From positions 62,001 to 126,000 of the forward strand of contig NZ_PIRQ01000002.1 in NCBI RefSeq assembly GCF_003048535.1: a DNA stretch of 64,000 bases, given 5' to 3'. Made by a program: the position numbers and the translations under genes. A model generated the notes under the pieces. It made no database searches and was not told the origin of the DNA. It worked only from the letters and a program-made list of their open reading frames with translations. The stretch comes from Campylobacter concisus (GTDB taxonomy: Bacteria; Campylobacterota; Campylobacteria; Campylobacterales; Campylobacteraceae). This document shows positions 38,571 through 48,209 of this stretch, piece by piece (the first letter of the stretch is position 1; every line of letters starts with the position of its first letter).

Positions 38571-39050
38571 CTATAAATTTAAAAGTTTTTCTAAATTTTC
38601 GCCGTCCAAGCGGTAGTTTCTCCACTCAAGAGATTGATTTGTAGCACCCATGCTTTCATAAAATTTAATGCTTGGCTCATTCCAGTTTAGGCAGCACCAC
38701 TCAAGCCTTTTTAAATTTTCATCCTTGCAAATTTGAGCTAAAAATTTAAAAAATGCCTTACCGATGCCTTGATTTCTAAACTCTTTTTTGACGTAAATGT
38801 CCTCAAGATAGATCCCGCCAAGCCCTAAAAATGTAGAAAATGTGTAAAAATAGATAGCATAGCCAATAGCCCTGCCCTTACTCTCGCAGATAAGGGCCTT
38901 TGCATGATTTTTATTAAAGATAGAGTCTGCAAAAATTTCATTTGTAAAAGTGACTTGATCACTTAAATTCTCATAGCTTGCAAGCTCTCTTACAAGCTCG
39001 CATATCACGTCTATATCGTCAATAGTCGCTTTTCTTATTTGAAATTTCAT
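38571..39050 (-). CDS. GNAT-family N-acetyltransferase (diamine/SSAT-like)
   Basis: The 159-residue enzyme has the GNAT fold: FQIRKATIDDIDVICELVRE, ASYENLSDQVTFTNEIFADS, the acetyl-CoA loop VKKEFRNQGIGKAFF, and CLNWNEPSIKFYESMGA. The first half resembles the spermidine/diamine N-acetyltransferase family, but thiol or amino-acid substrates cannot be excluded. It shares one base with the end of nusA and is the next gene in the same direction. Confidence 0.85.
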   Translation of the reverse strand: MKFQIRKATIDDIDVICELVRELASYENLSDQVTFTNEIFADSIFNKNHAKALICESKGRAIGYAIYFYTFSTFLGLGGIYLEDIYVKKEFRNQGIGKAFFKFLAQICKDENLKRLEWCCLNWNEPSIKFYESMGATNQSLEWRNYRLDGENLEKLLNL

Positions 39051-40153
39051 TAGTTATCACCAAAAAGTGCTTTTAAGTCTTTGATTGGCTCATTATTTTT
39101 TGCATTGCTACTAGTTTTTGAGCCAAGCTCATTTAGCTCGATCTCATAGCCAGTTAGCATGCTTGCTAGGCGGATATTTATGCCGTTTTTGCCGATCGCC
39201 TTACTCTTTTGTTCGCTTGCAAGTGTCACGATCGCCTTATTTTCTTCGATCTTTACAGATGTGATGATCGCAGGTGCCATAGCGCGAGCCACCAAGATCG
39301 CTGGCTCAGTGGTGTATTCGATCGCATCGATACTCTCACCATGAAGCTCTTTGCTTACGGCATTTATCCTAACGCCCTTTGTGCCGACCGTTGCACCAAC
39401 TGGATCGATGTTTGGAGTGGTTGAGATGAGTGCTACTTTAGCCCTTTCGCCAGGAATTCTCGCACTTCCTTGAATGATGATGCCACCATCTTTTATCTCA
39501 GGCACTTCTGAAGTTAGCAGTGCTTCAAGAAATTTTGGCGAAGTCCTTGAAAGCTCGACCTTTATGCCTAAATTTTTATCTGTAAAAACTTTTCTAATGA
39601 CCGCCTTTACAACGTCGCCAACTTTAAATTTCTCGCCTTTTATGCGGTTTTTACGTGGCAATATAGCACGAAGCTCATCTATCTCAATAAAAGTGTTTTC
39701 GTCATTATCGACTCTAACAACTGGTCCAAAGACCATGTGACCGCTCATTTCATTATATTTTTGTAAAATTTTCTCTTCAACTAGGCGCTGGATGTGATAC
39801 TCAAGCTCCTTGTGAAGTGTTTGGGCTGCGGTTCTACCAAGGTTATCAAGACTTAGCTCGTAAGTAAGCTCATCACCGATCTCTACGCCACTATCTATCT
39901 TTTTAGCCTCTTTTAAGCTTAAAAAGTGCTCATTGTCCTCTTCAAGCCTCTCATCGTCGTTTGCTACGATTGAAATTTTTTGATAAAGCTTTAAATTTTT
40001 ATTTGCATCGATGCTCACGTCATACTCATAATTTTCGCCATAAACTCTTTTTGCAGTATTTATCAAGGCTCTTATAACACGCTCTTTTACATCTTCTATC
40101 TCTAAATTTTTCTCATTTGCAATTGACTCGATGATATCTGAAATTCTTTCCAT
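39050..40153 (-). CDS. nusA: Transcription termination/antitermination protein NusA
   Basis: NusA binds RNA polymerase and controls pausing. The protein (367 residues from this ATG) has the N-terminal domain (RISDIIESIANEKNLEIEDV), an S1 domain (VFGPVVRVDNDENTFIEIDE), and two KH domains with KVALISTTPNIDPVGATVGTKG and IGKNGINIRLASMLTG. The ATG at 40153 follows GGAGAAAA; an extension of 20 codons is open upstream but is unlike NusA. The short acidic C-terminus lacks the extra repeats found in E. coli. Confidence 0.95.
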   Translation of the reverse strand: MERISDIIESIANEKNLEIEDVKERVIRALINTAKRVYGENYEYDVSIDANKNLKLYQKISIVANDDERLEEDNEHFLSLKEAKKIDSGVEIGDELTYELSLDNLGRTAAQTLHKELEYHIQRLVEEKILQKYNEMSGHMVFGPVVRVDNDENTFIEIDELRAILPRKNRIKGEKFKVGDVVKAVIRKVFTDKNLGIKVELSRTSPKFLEALLTSEVPEIKDGGIIIQGSARIPGERAKVALISTTPNIDPVGATVGTKGVRINAVSKELHGESIDAIEYTTEPAILVARAMAPAIITSVKIEENKAIVTLASEQKSKAIGKNGINIRLASMLTGYEIELNELGSKTSSNAKNNEPIKDLKALFGDN

Positions 40154-40325
40154 TTTTTCTCCATTGTAACGATAAATTTCGGGGATTTTTCGTGAAGTTT
40201 TGAAATTATACATAAGCCATACTTTTAATAACTTTAAGCTTATTATTAACTTTTATTTAATCCTTTTTTTATGATGTTTTGGATATATTGACCGATTAAA
40301 ATTTAAGATTTTGAAAGGATTAAAA

Positions 40326-40568
40326 ATGGAGCTAAAACTTGCAAGAGCTGAATTAGACGCAAAACCAAAAACGATTTCACTAGAAAAAATAGAGGCAGCT
40401 GTCGAAAAAGAGGGTCAGAAAATTTTCTATTTTGATAAAGAAAACACACACAAACAACTAATCGCCTTAGTCGAGCATTTTGAAGAAAAAGGGCTAAGCG
40501 TTTATCACAGAACCGTAAAATACGGACTTGATGATAGCGACTACATGTATGAAGTGCATATACTTTAA
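40326..40568 (+). CDS. HP0268-family small nuclease-like protein
   Basis: The 80-residue protein resembles H. pylori HP0268, a small nicking endonuclease/purine-specific ribonuclease reported in that species. Shared features as I recall are the SLEKIEAAV helix, the central [20 protein letters not shown], the [13 protein letters not shown] segment, and the Tyr-Glu-Val-His end (YEVHIL). The ATG at 40326 follows GAAAGGA; a TTG five codons earlier lies within that site. It overlaps miaB by one base, and I recall the same gene pair in Helicobacter. Activity has not been shown for this protein. Confidence 0.78.
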   Translation: MELKLARAELDAKPKTISLEKIEAAVEKEGQKIFYFDKENTHKQLIALVEHFEEKGLSVYHRTVKYGLDDSDYMYEVHIL

Positions 40569-41869
40569 TGAGTAAAAAACTCTTTATCCAAACTCTAGGC
40601 TGTGCTATGAATGTTCGTGACAGCGAGCATATCATAGCTGAGCTCTCACAAAAAGAAGACTACTCCCTAACACAAAATATAGAAGAAGCTGATTTAATCC
40701 TTATAAATACTTGCTCGGTTCGTGAAAAGCCAGTTCATAAGCTCTTTAGCGAGGTCGGAGCCTTTGAAAAAGCTAAAAAAAGAGGTGCCAAAATAGGCGT
40801 TTGTGGCTGTACTGCAAGCCATTTAGGTAGCGAAATTTTTAAGCGCGCACCTTATGTTGACTTTGTCCTTGGTGCAAGAAACGTCAGCAAGATCACAAAA
40901 GCTGTAAATACGCCTAAATTTATCTCAACCGACATCAACCACGACGAGAGTGAATATGCATTTGGCGAATTTAGAGGCTCGCCATATAAAAGTCATATCA
41001 ACATCTCTATCGGCTGCGATAAAAAGTGCACCTATTGCATCGTACCACACACCAGAGGCGATGAAATTTCTATCCCTTCAGGTCTCATCTTAAAAGAGGT
41101 AGAAAAGGCCGCAAAAAGCGGTGCAAAAGAGATATTTTTGCTAGGGCAAAATGTCAATAACTATGGCAAAAGATTTTCAGGCATGCAAGAAAATATCGAT
41201 TTTAGCGATCTTTTAGTAAAGATAAGCGAGATAGAGGGCGTTGAGAGGATAAGATTTACAAGCCCGCACCCACTTCACATGGATGATAAATTTCTAGAAA
41301 TTTTCACTAACAACCCTAAAATTTGTAAGTCTATGCACATGCCACTTCAAAGCGGAAATACCAAAGTTTTACGCGAGATGAAGCGCGGATACACAAAAGA
41401 GTGGTTTTTAGACCGTGCGTTAAGACTTAGAAAGATGTGTCCTGATGTTAGCATATCAACTGATATCATCGTCGCATTTCCAGGCGAGAGCGATAGTGAA
41501 TTTGAAGATACGATGGATGTGCTTGAGCAAGTTAGATTTGAGCAAATTTTTAGCTTTAAGTATTCGCCTCGTCCGCTTACAAAGGCAGCTACTTTCACAA
41601 ATCAAATAGATGATAAAACCGCTTCAGAAAGGCTTACTCGCCTACAAAATCGCCACAATGAAATTTTAGACGAGATCGTGGCGGCACAAAAAGATAAAAT
41701 TTTTGATGTATATTTTGAAGAGCTAAGAGCAAATGGCGGCGTTGCTGGGCGAAGTTTTAACAACTTTTTAGTTCAAGTTGATGGCAGCGAAGAGCTTCTT
41801 GGCACTACACAAAAAATCAAGATCACAAACCCAAAACGAATGGTTTTGTATGGCGAGCTGCAAATTTAA
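40568..41869 (+). CDS. miaB: tRNA-2-methylthio-N6-dimethylallyladenosine synthase
   Basis: MiaB methylthiolates i6A37 of tRNAs that read codons starting with U. The 433 residues carry UPF0004 cysteines in [22 protein letters not shown] and GVCGCTAS. The radical SAM motif is CDKKCTYC in [18 protein letters not shown], followed by [13 protein letters not shown] and MHMPLQSGN. The TRAM domain is at the end. It is coupled by overlap to both the HP0268-like gene and the acyltransferase gene (20 bases). Confidence 0.96.
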   Translation: MSKKLFIQTLGCAMNVRDSEHIIAELSQKEDYSLTQNIEEADLILINTCSVREKPVHKLFSEVGAFEKAKKRGAKIGVCGCTASHLGSEIFKRAPYVDFVLGARNVSKITKAVNTPKFISTDINHDESEYAFGEFRGSPYKSHINISIGCDKKCTYCIVPHTRGDEISIPSGLILKEVEKAAKSGAKEIFLLGQNVNNYGKRFSGMQENIDFSDLLVKISEIEGVERIRFTSPHPLHMDDKFLEIFTNNPKICKSMHMPLQSGNTKVLREMKRGYTKEWFLDRALRLRKMCPDVSISTDIIVAFPGESDSEFEDTMDVLEQVRFEQIFSFKYSPRPLTKAATFTNQIDDKTASERLTRLQNRHNEILDEIVAAQKDKIFDVYFEELRANGGVAGRSFNNFLVQVDGSEELLGTTQKIKITNPKRMVLYGELQI

Positions 41870-42629
41870 AAATACATTTGAAAAGCTCGCCCTAAATGTT
41901 GGCGTCTTTTTCATCTATATTTTAATGTGGCTCATTTTTTTAACCTGCAAAAAGAGCTACACTCCAAATTTCTTACCACAAAATGGCTGCGTCGTAGTCT
42001 TTTGGCACGGCAGGCTTAGCTTTATGAGCTTTGCTTACAGACGCTGGTGGAGTAGCCAAAACAGAAAACAAGGCAAGGTGATAATAAGCGACCACAAAGA
42101 TGGCGAGCTAATCACTAGAATAATCAAATTTTTTGGCATCGGTACCATTAGAGGCAGCAGCTCAAAAGGCGGTGCAAGGGCGCTTATAGAAGCCCTAAGA
42201 GAGATAAAGCAAGGTCACGACGTCATCATCACGCCAGATGGCCCACGCGGTCCAAGACACAGCGTAGCAGACGGAGCTGCGGTGATCGCACAAAAGTCAT
42301 CTTGTGAAATTTATGCTCTAAATTACGAAGCAAGATCGTTTTGGGAGTTTAAAAGCTGGGATAAGATGATACTTCCTAAGCCATTTTCAACTATAAATTT
42401 TAGCCTCTCAGCCCCATTTAGCGTGGCAAATTTAGAGCAAAAAGAGGCAAAAGAAAAGATACAAAATGAGCTTTGGCAAGCCTCACAAAATGATGGCGGA
42501 AAGAGCATTTTGCAAAACAAAGAGGACTTTAGAGCAAATTTAAAGATTTGGTGGAAAAAGTATGCTCATAAAAATCCGCAAATAAGCGACGAGATAAAAG
42601 AAATTTTGGATGAAATTTATGAAAAATAA
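41850..42629 (+). CDS. DUF374 lysophospholipid acyltransferase-family protein
   Basis: The 259-residue protein has an N-terminal membrane helix (about 15-32) and DUF374 features: [12 protein letters not shown] with the acyltransferase-like histidine, [32 protein letters not shown], and [17 protein letters not shown]. The family is related to the lipid A and phospholipid acyltransferases, and the product could be involved in envelope lipid assembly. The ATG at 41850 lies within the last codons of miaB; longer in-frame starts are unlikely because they run through the miaB C-terminus. Confidence 0.88.
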   Translation: MASCKFKNTFEKLALNVGVFFIYILMWLIFLTCKKSYTPNFLPQNGCVVVFWHGRLSFMSFAYRRWWSSQNRKQGKVIISDHKDGELITRIIKFFGIGTIRGSSSKGGARALIEALREIKQGHDVIITPDGPRGPRHSVADGAAVIAQKSSCEIYALNYEARSFWEFKSWDKMILPKPFSTINFSLSAPFSVANLEQKEAKEKIQNELWQASQNDGGKSILQNKEDFRANLKIWWKKYAHKNPQISDEIKEILDEIYEK

Positions 42630-43065
42630 ACTATCTATTTTTATAGCCATCTTTCTAATTGTTTTATTCGGACTATTTTTTTATAGTGATAACTCCTATA
42701 AACTCGCTCTTGAAGCAAAATTTTTATACGAAAACAAAGAATATGAAAAGGCTTTAAATTTAAGCCAAAAAGCACTTGATATAGATATTTATAACAAAAT
42801 GGCAAATACTGTGCTAAATCAAAGCAAGGCTGCTATCAAATTTAGCTCATACATAAAAAATGGCAAAGAGTATCTTGAGCGTATCAAAAAAATGAGCCAA
42901 AGTAGCGTCAGCAAGGCTGATAGTGAGCGCATTAAGATGATGTGTGATGTGATGATAGAGGATTTTGACGACCTTAAAAACTCGGTCCTACTTGATAATG
43001 AGCTAAAAAATGAAGCTTTAAATACAAAAGAGATTTTCGTTAAGCTTAAAAACGAGCTGTTTTAA
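42610..43065 (+). CDS. Membrane-anchored TPR-like hypothetical protein
   Basis: The 151-residue protein has a short N-terminus, one transmembrane helix (about 8-26), and then a helical periplasmic-looking part. SYKLALEAKFLYENKEYEKA and LNLSQKALDIDIYNKMANTV look like one tetratricopeptide repeat pair. It starts inside the end of the DUF374 gene and sits 60 bases before the PilM-like gene. ATG at 42610 and 42619 are both possible. Position suggests a part in the following assembly module, but that is inference only. Confidence 0.7.
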   Translation: MKFMKNKLSIFIAIFLIVLFGLFFYSDNSYKLALEAKFLYENKEYEKALNLSQKALDIDIYNKMANTVLNQSKAAIKFSSYIKNGKEYLERIKKMSQSSVSKADSERIKMMCDVMIEDFDDLKNSVLLDNELKNEALNTKEIFVKLKNELF

Positions 43066-43125
43066 ACTTATTTAATCCCTTTTTAGCTACCATAACGAAA
43101 ATTATGCACTAAATTTAGGAGATTT

Positions 43126-44130
43126 ATGTCTTTTAGCGTTAAAAAGCTTTTTTCTAACCTTTTTTTAAGCGTCGTGTTGGAGGGCAATGAGTGCATATTC
43201 TTCGGTCAGGTCTTTAGAAATGGCAAACTTTTAAAAACTATAAACGCTAAATTTACAGATATAAATATCGATAATATCGATGAAAAAATCATAAAATATA
43301 TAGAAGAACAAGAAAAAGCATATTTTGGTGTATATGTTTCAGTTTTTTTTAATGATGACTCGCAAGGCGCGCTTCCTAGCACTAGCTTTGATGAATATAA
43401 AAAATTTAATATAAATACTAAAAATCTTACAAGCCTTATCATGCAGGATAGCTGGAGTATTTATGCAAATTTAAATGCTATAAAAAAATATAAAAATTTA
43501 TTTGGACAAGATAGTGTAGATCTCATCTACTCACCTATTGCCCTACTCTTTCACGAGCTTTTAAAACGCGGAATTTCTCCAAAAACTACACTTTATCTTT
43601 ATATCCATGCACATTCGTTTACGCTTGCGATCTTTAAAGATAAACAAATGAAGTTATCTACTTTTTTAAATATGTCTGGCATTGAAGAAACCAACCGGGA
43701 AGCTGAAAGCCTAAAAGAAGAAGATATAACAGATATTGATAACTTAATAATTAAAGAAGAAAATGACGCAACATCACTTGATGATTTTAAAAGTTTAGAC
43801 GATTTTTTAAGTGATGATAAGCCAAAAGAATTTGAAGATCTAAACTATGAACTAAATATGCCAGTTTCTACAAATGTAGAAAAATCGGTTGCTATTTTTG
43901 GGTATGACATGAAGATGTTTGATTACATCGTAAAGGCTGTAAAAGAATTTTACGAAAATCCTCTCTACGGCGGCGATTTTATTGAACAAATCATTGTTTT
44001 TGAAAATACAAAAACAAGTGCAACCTTTTTACAATATCTGCAATCTGAGCTTTTAGTGGAGACTTCTGTGTATCCAGTGAATACAAATCATATTATGAAT
44101 GAAATCATGCAAGAAGAGATAATATTATGA
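43126..44130 (+). CDS. PilM/GspL-like cytoplasmic actin-fold protein
   Basis: The 334-residue protein is soluble, with an N-terminal half (FSVKKLFSNLFLSVVLEGNE, IFFGQVFRNGKLLKTINAKF) and a central DSVDLIYSPIALLFHELLKR that look like the actin-like fold of PilM or the cytoplasmic domain of GspL. An acidic linker follows (about residues 190-250, rich in Asp/Glu), then FGYDMKMFDYIVKAVKEFYE. It overlaps a PilN-like gene by four bases, and the PilN- and PilO-like genes follow directly. TAGGAG precedes the ATG. Assignment rests on gene order and fold-like pattern more than on motifs. Confidence 0.55.
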   Translation: MSFSVKKLFSNLFLSVVLEGNECIFFGQVFRNGKLLKTINAKFTDINIDNIDEKIIKYIEEQEKAYFGVYVSVFFNDDSQGALPSTSFDEYKKFNINTKNLTSLIMQDSWSIYANLNAIKKYKNLFGQDSVDLIYSPIALLFHELLKRGISPKTTLYLYIHAHSFTLAIFKDKQMKLSTFLNMSGIEETNREAESLKEEDITDIDNLIIKEENDATSLDDFKSLDDFLSDDKPKEFEDLNYELNMPVSTNVEKSVAIFGYDMKMFDYIVKAVKEFYENPLYGGDFIEQIIVFENTKTSATFLQYLQSELLVETSVYPVNTNHIMNEIMQEEIIL

Positions 44131-44648
44131 GATTTAGCTTTATTGCTCCGGAACCAAGACCACTTATATCTATCTTTAGCAAAATTTGGCTAAGCCTTAT
44201 AAGCTTTGTGTTTGTAGCTCTTTTGGCAACAAATTTCTTTATACTTTACAAAAACTATTCAATTGAAAAAAATATAAATTTTTTATCAAATGAGCAAAAA
44301 GAACTTAGTCAAAAAATAGTCACAACAGATGAAATTTCATCTAAACTAGGTGTACAAATAGAATCTGCAAATGATATTTTCACATCAAATTCTATTCTCA
44401 AGCAAAGCTTGCACAATCTTTTTGATCTAGTGCCTGACAGTATAACGCTCGAAGAGGTTTTTATGGATAAAAACTCACTCATCATTCGTGGTATAACGCC
44501 GACAAAAGATGTATTTAATCAGCTTCTAGCTTCGCCTTTAAGATCTATTTTTACGACTTCAAATACCAGCTTTTATCAAAGCAAAAACGGCTGGTATGGA
44601 TTTATAAGTACAAATAAAATTGATAATTCTGAGGGATATAATGAGTAA
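44127..44648 (+). CDS. PilN-like single-span inner membrane protein
   Basis: The 173-residue protein has a short cytoplasmic N-terminus (RFSFIAPEPRPLISIFSKIW), one transmembrane helix (about 22-45), then a coiled-coil segment (NINFLSNEQKELSQKIVTTD). A C-terminal ferredoxin-like portion follows (LFDLVPDSITLEEVFMDKNS then LIIRGITPTKDVFNQLLASP). The last segment, with P-x-x-I-x-L, matches the style of PilN and GspL periplasmic domains. It overlaps the genes on both sides, so the three are translated together. Confidence 0.7.
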   Translation: MRFSFIAPEPRPLISIFSKIWLSLISFVFVALLATNFFILYKNYSIEKNINFLSNEQKELSQKIVTTDEISSKLGVQIESANDIFTSNSILKQSLHNLFDLVPDSITLEEVFMDKNSLIIRGITPTKDVFNQLLASPLRSIFTTSNTSFYQSKNGWYGFISTNKIDNSEGYNE

Positions 44649-45177
44649 AAAAGATACGAGCTTAGAAAAAATAGATCCTGTCAAGCTTTTACTTTTTATA
44701 TTTGCTTTTATCGTAGTTTGTTTCATTATGATATTTGGTTTTATCGTGCCAAATATAAAAGAATTTAAAAGCCTAACTAGACAAAATTATTCACAGACCT
44801 CATCTTATACAAAAGTAAAAAATGAATTTGAAGCTAAATTTAAAGTCCTTGAAGCAACCAAACAAAAAGATGGAGCTATCATTTCAGCTTTTGAGAATAA
44901 ATTTGATAAAGATAAATTTATAGATTTTGCCTCTAAATTTTTCAGTGAAGTAAGCCTTAGTAAAATAGAAGAAAGTGATAATAACGCTAGTGAGAAATTT
45001 TTTAGATTTCGCCTAAATGTAACTAGCTCTCTAAGGACACCACAAAAATTTTATGACTTTTTAGATGCGCTTAGTAGCTATGACAGTATCGTAAAGACAG
45101 AATTTCCTATCGTCATGAAAGGCGAAAAGGATAAAATCCATACTACTTTTAATATAAAAGTTTTTGGGTTGAAGTAA
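44641..45177 (+). CDS. PilO/GspM-like single-span inner membrane protein
   Basis: The 178-residue protein has a short basic N-terminus, a transmembrane helix at about 14-37 (LLFIFAFIVVCFIMIFGFIV), a coiled-coil stretch (PNIKEFKSLTRQNYSQTSSY onward), and an alpha/beta end (FFRFRLNVTSSLRTPQKFYD). The arrangement matches PilO: short cytosolic tail, helix, coiled coil, ferredoxin-like fold. The ATG at 44641 follows GAGGG and overlaps the PilN-like stop by eight bases; a start 21 bases earlier lacks support. It is the last gene before the convergent SGNH gene. Confidence 0.7.
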   Translation: MSKKDTSLEKIDPVKLLLFIFAFIVVCFIMIFGFIVPNIKEFKSLTRQNYSQTSSYTKVKNEFEAKFKVLEATKQKDGAIISAFENKFDKDKFIDFASKFFSEVSLSKIEESDNNASEKFFRFRLNVTSSLRTPQKFYDFLDALSSYDSIVKTEFPIVMKGEKDKIHTTFNIKVFGLK

Positions 45178-45181
45178 GAAA

Positions 45182-46243
45182 TTAAAGTTCACCGTTAAGA
45201 TAAAGTTCAACCAAAAACTCACTATATCTTTTTCTGCCAAGATAGTTTAAATGTTCCCAATCAGATAATTCTTCATCGCCAAATTTTAAATTTGTAAGAT
45301 CAACAATTTTGGCATTTTTGATGGCTGATATTATTTCATTTATACTATATTGAAGTCTCATTCCATCAAACATTGGTTCAAGTAAAATAATTACTTTCAT
45401 GCCGTTTTTAACCAGTGGATCTATTATATAATTTTGCATGTATTTTAATGTGTTTAAATTCAGCTCTTTTAATTCAATAACCTTGCCATAATTCTCTCTC
45501 GGTATTGTATTTGCAAAAAGTATATTATCACCATTGCTACATTTTGCAACAATAATCTTTTTGTCTTTTGTAAAATTTGAATTTACTTCACTTGTGTTAA
45601 TTAGCTCGCAATCACTATTTGCTTCAATATTAAAGAAATTTTCTACACTAAAATTATTTACATTGGTTGCAGTCTTTGGTGTAAATTTACCATAAGTCAT
45701 AATTACTCTATTATAGATAGCTTCAGAGTATCTTAAAAACAAATGCAAGCCTGCTAAATAATCTGGCAGTGTTTTTAAAAACGTTATCTTATTTGTGCCA
45801 AAATTTGCCATTAGTTCATCAGTGGTATAAATTTTGACATCTCTCTCAATATAATCTTTAAAAAGATCGCTAACTCTTATACTAATAACAATCTCTTTTG
45901 TACCAACTTTTTTAATAGCATTTACAATAAAAGGATAGTCACCTATAGAATTTCCAGAAACGCCAAAATTATAAATACCAATATTATTTTCTTTAAAAAT
46001 GTTTGTTGAAATATGATTAAACGTCCTACTGCTTCCAACAAAAACGATATCCTTTTGCTTTTCGCTATTTAGCTTAAAGTGCTCCGCTTTTGAAATTTTA
46101 TTATCAACGAAATTTTTCTTACTTGTTCTACTTTCTACAAAAACATAAAGTACAACATCAAGCCCAACCATAGCAAATACTACCAAAGATAGGCATAGAA
46201 ATATTTTTTTCTTAAAATCTAAAGTATAAAAATTCACTCGCAT
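45182..46243 (-). CDS. SGNH/AlgX-like membrane-anchored protein
   Basis: The 353-residue protein has one N-terminal helix (about 12-33) and a periplasmic domain with an SGNH-hydrolase look. QKDIVFVGSSRTFNHIS holds a likely catalytic serine near residue 71, then GIYNFGVSGNS, a late VIILLEPMFDG, and DWEHLNYLGRKRYSEFL with the Asp-x-x-His pair. Such proteins commonly pair with MBOAT acyltransferases and transfer or remove acetyl or other acyl groups on surface polysaccharides. Its start overlaps the end of the broken MBOAT gene by 32 bases. Confidence 0.75.
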   Translation of the reverse strand: MRVNFYTLDFKKKIFLCLSLVVFAMVGLDVVLYVFVESRTSKKNFVDNKISKAEHFKLNSEKQKDIVFVGSSRTFNHISTNIFKENNIGIYNFGVSGNSIGDYPFIVNAIKKVGTKEIVISIRVSDLFKDYIERDVKIYTTDELMANFGTNKITFLKTLPDYLAGLHLFLRYSEAIYNRVIMTYGKFTPKTATNVNNFSVENFFNIEANSDCELINTSEVNSNFTKDKKIIVAKCSNGDNILFANTIPRENYGKVIELKELNLNTLKYMQNYIIDPLVKNGMKVIILLEPMFDGMRLQYSINEIISAIKNAKIVDLTNLKFGDEELSDWEHLNYLGRKRYSEFLVELYLNGEL

Positions 46244-47577
46244 TATTAAGCCTAATTACTAAGATTGATATAAATAAAAAGAAAGATGTTACAAAAATTT
46301 GCCAGATAGTAAATTTAAATTTCTTATCAAATGCCATTTGCATAGAGTTTTTAAAAAGTAAAACAACCAAAAAAGCTAAAACGATAAAAAATATCTCAAG
46401 ATAATTAACGTCTATTTTAAGCTCACCAAAAAACATCCCTCGGATCACTTTCATGGCATCTTTAAAGCTTTTTGCCCTAAAAAATATCCATGTAAAATTT
46501 ACAAAGTTAAAGGTGATGATCCAAGCAATGATTTTATTTAATTTAAAATTTAACTTTTGCCAACAATAGCAACACCATGTAAAGCACCCCAAACAACAAA
46601 TGTCCAAGCAGCCCCATGCCAAAGACCGCCTATCAAAAACACTAAAAACAAATTTATATAGGTACGATATTGACCTTTTCTATTGCCTCCGAGTGGGATA
46701 TAGATATAGTCTCTTAGAAAACGCGACAATGTAATGTGCCACCTGTGCCAAAAATCCTGAATATTTAAAGCCTTATACGGAGAGTTAAAAATTTATAGGA
46801 AGTCTTATGTTAAAAAGCAACGCAAGACCTATCGCCATATCACAATAACCGCTAAAATCAAAATAAAGCTGAAAGGTATATGAAAGCGATGTCACCCATG
46901 CTTGCAGAAAAGTCAAATTTCTCTCCACATCAAATCCAGCATTTGCAAAGATCGAAAAAGTATCAGCAACCACGCTCTTCTTAAATAGTCCCATACTAAA
47001 AACAAAAAGCCCAAGAGCTATAAATTTATAGTTTTTTATAAGATTAAATTTATTTGCAAACTGCGGCATCATCTCCTTGTGATGAACTATCGGACCAGCA
47101 ATAAGCTGTGGGAAAAATGTTATAAAAAGACAGTAATTTAAAAAACTATTCTCTTTTGTCTGCTCGTTATAACTATCCACTAGATATGCTATTTGCTGAA
47201 ATGTAACAAAACTAAGCGCAAGCGGCAAAGCGATATGAAGTAAAGTTAAATTTGTACTTGCAACAGCATTTAAATTTGATATTAAAAAATCAGCATATTT
47301 GAAATATCCAAGCAAAGCAAGATTGCAAACTATGCCAAGAATCAAAATAGCTTTGTTTTTATATTTTGCTAAAAATTTTGAAACAAAAAAGTTAAAAACA
47401 ATACTTCCCAGCAAAATCGGGCAGATAATAAACGCTCCAATAAGCATAGAAAAATATACTAGCACTCACCAAAAAAGCTTTTGCAAGAGTACTTAGTCTC
47501 TTTTTATTCAGAAAAAAATATACAAAAAATACAAGCGGCAAAAATACAAATACAAAGGCATATGAGTTAAAAAGCAA
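46212..47577 (-). pseudogene. MBOAT-family O-acyltransferase, broken by three frameshifts
   Basis: The pieces read MLFNSYAFVFVFLPLVFFVY...YYLP, then ILLGSIVFNFFVSKF...RLPINF, then [20 protein letters not shown]...HGVAIVGK, then [13 protein letters not shown]...LYFRF. Together they give a protein of about 455 residues, the usual length of an MBOAT of the AlgI/DltB type, with the family motifs DFWHRWH and GLWHGAAW. Frame changes occur at GGG 47419-47421 (one base too many), the A5 run 46787-46791 (one too many) and the T4 run 46555-46558 (one too few). A full-length product is impossible without three corrections. Alternatives are sequencing errors or a phase-variable gene. Confidence 0.85.
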
Positions 47578-47579
47578 GT

Positions 47580-48209
47580 TTATTCCTTGCTTTTATCCAC
47601 GCACTTACCAAGCTGGCAAGCTCTTTTGTAAAGTGCATTTGCCTTTGCTTCATCGCCGCTTAGCTTTGCAAGCAAAAAGCACGACTGAGCGTATTCAAGC
47701 TCGCAGCTCTTTGCCAAAAGCCTTAGCACTCTAGCCTCAGCCTTAGTTCTATCTATCTTATGAGTCTTTAAATTTTCGCTTTCGATGTAGGATTTTAGCC
47801 CCATTGCTTCGTTATAGCAGCCAACGCCATCACCGCTATCACAAGCTAGTTTATAAAGTTTTAGAGCTTTTTCCATATCTTTTTGCTCATCAATCAGCCC
47901 TTGCTCATAAATTTGACCCAAATTAGAACAAGCCGTCGCAAGACCAGCATTGCAAGCCTTTTCGTAGTAGCCTTTTGCTTTTACAAAGTCCTTTTCGTTG
48001 CTAAAATTTACGGCTAAATTGTTGCAGTCGATGCTATTTCCGCTCTCGCAGTTTTGCACCATCTTCTCTTTTTCAAGCTCAAGACGCTCTGCCCTCGCCT
48101 CTTCATCACTTTGCCAAAAGCCAAAGCTTACCATCTTTTGCCACGACCAGCAACCACTAAGCATAAAGCCCATAGCCAAAATAAGACCAAAATTTAAGAC
48201 CTTTTTCAC
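47580..48209 (-). CDS. Sel1-repeat lipoprotein
   Basis: The 209-residue protein has a lipoprotein signal (lipobox LSGC near residue 20), then about four Sel1-like repeats with the consensus A-x-x-x-Y-x-x-A-C-x-x-G. Examples are YYEKACNAGLATACSNLGQI, YEQGLIDEQKDMEKALKLYK and LACDSGDGVGCYNEA. Paired cysteines in each repeat probably form disulfides, as in Helicobacter cysteine-rich proteins. It begins on the base after the stop of the second Sel1 gene, and the MBOAT gene follows. Confidence 0.88.
   Translation of the reverse strand: MKKVLNFGLILAMGFMLSGCWSWQKMVSFGFWQSDEEARAERLELEKEKMVQNCESGNSIDCNNLAVNFSNEKDFVKAKGYYEKACNAGLATACSNLGQIYEQGLIDEQKDMEKALKLYKLACDSGDGVGCYNEAMGLKSYIESENLKTHKIDRTKAEARVLRLLAKSCELEYAQSCFLLAKLSGDEAKANALYKRACQLGKCVDKSKE

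Noticed and set aside
39159..39740. Plus-strand open frames inside nusA
   Set aside because: They are antisense to a conserved gene, lack ribosome sites and read as low-complexity mirror peptides.
46212..46622. Separate gene beginning at the TTG at 46622
   Set aside because: The first part of this frame is the MBOAT sequence read in the wrong phase; only the part after the third frameshift is true protein.
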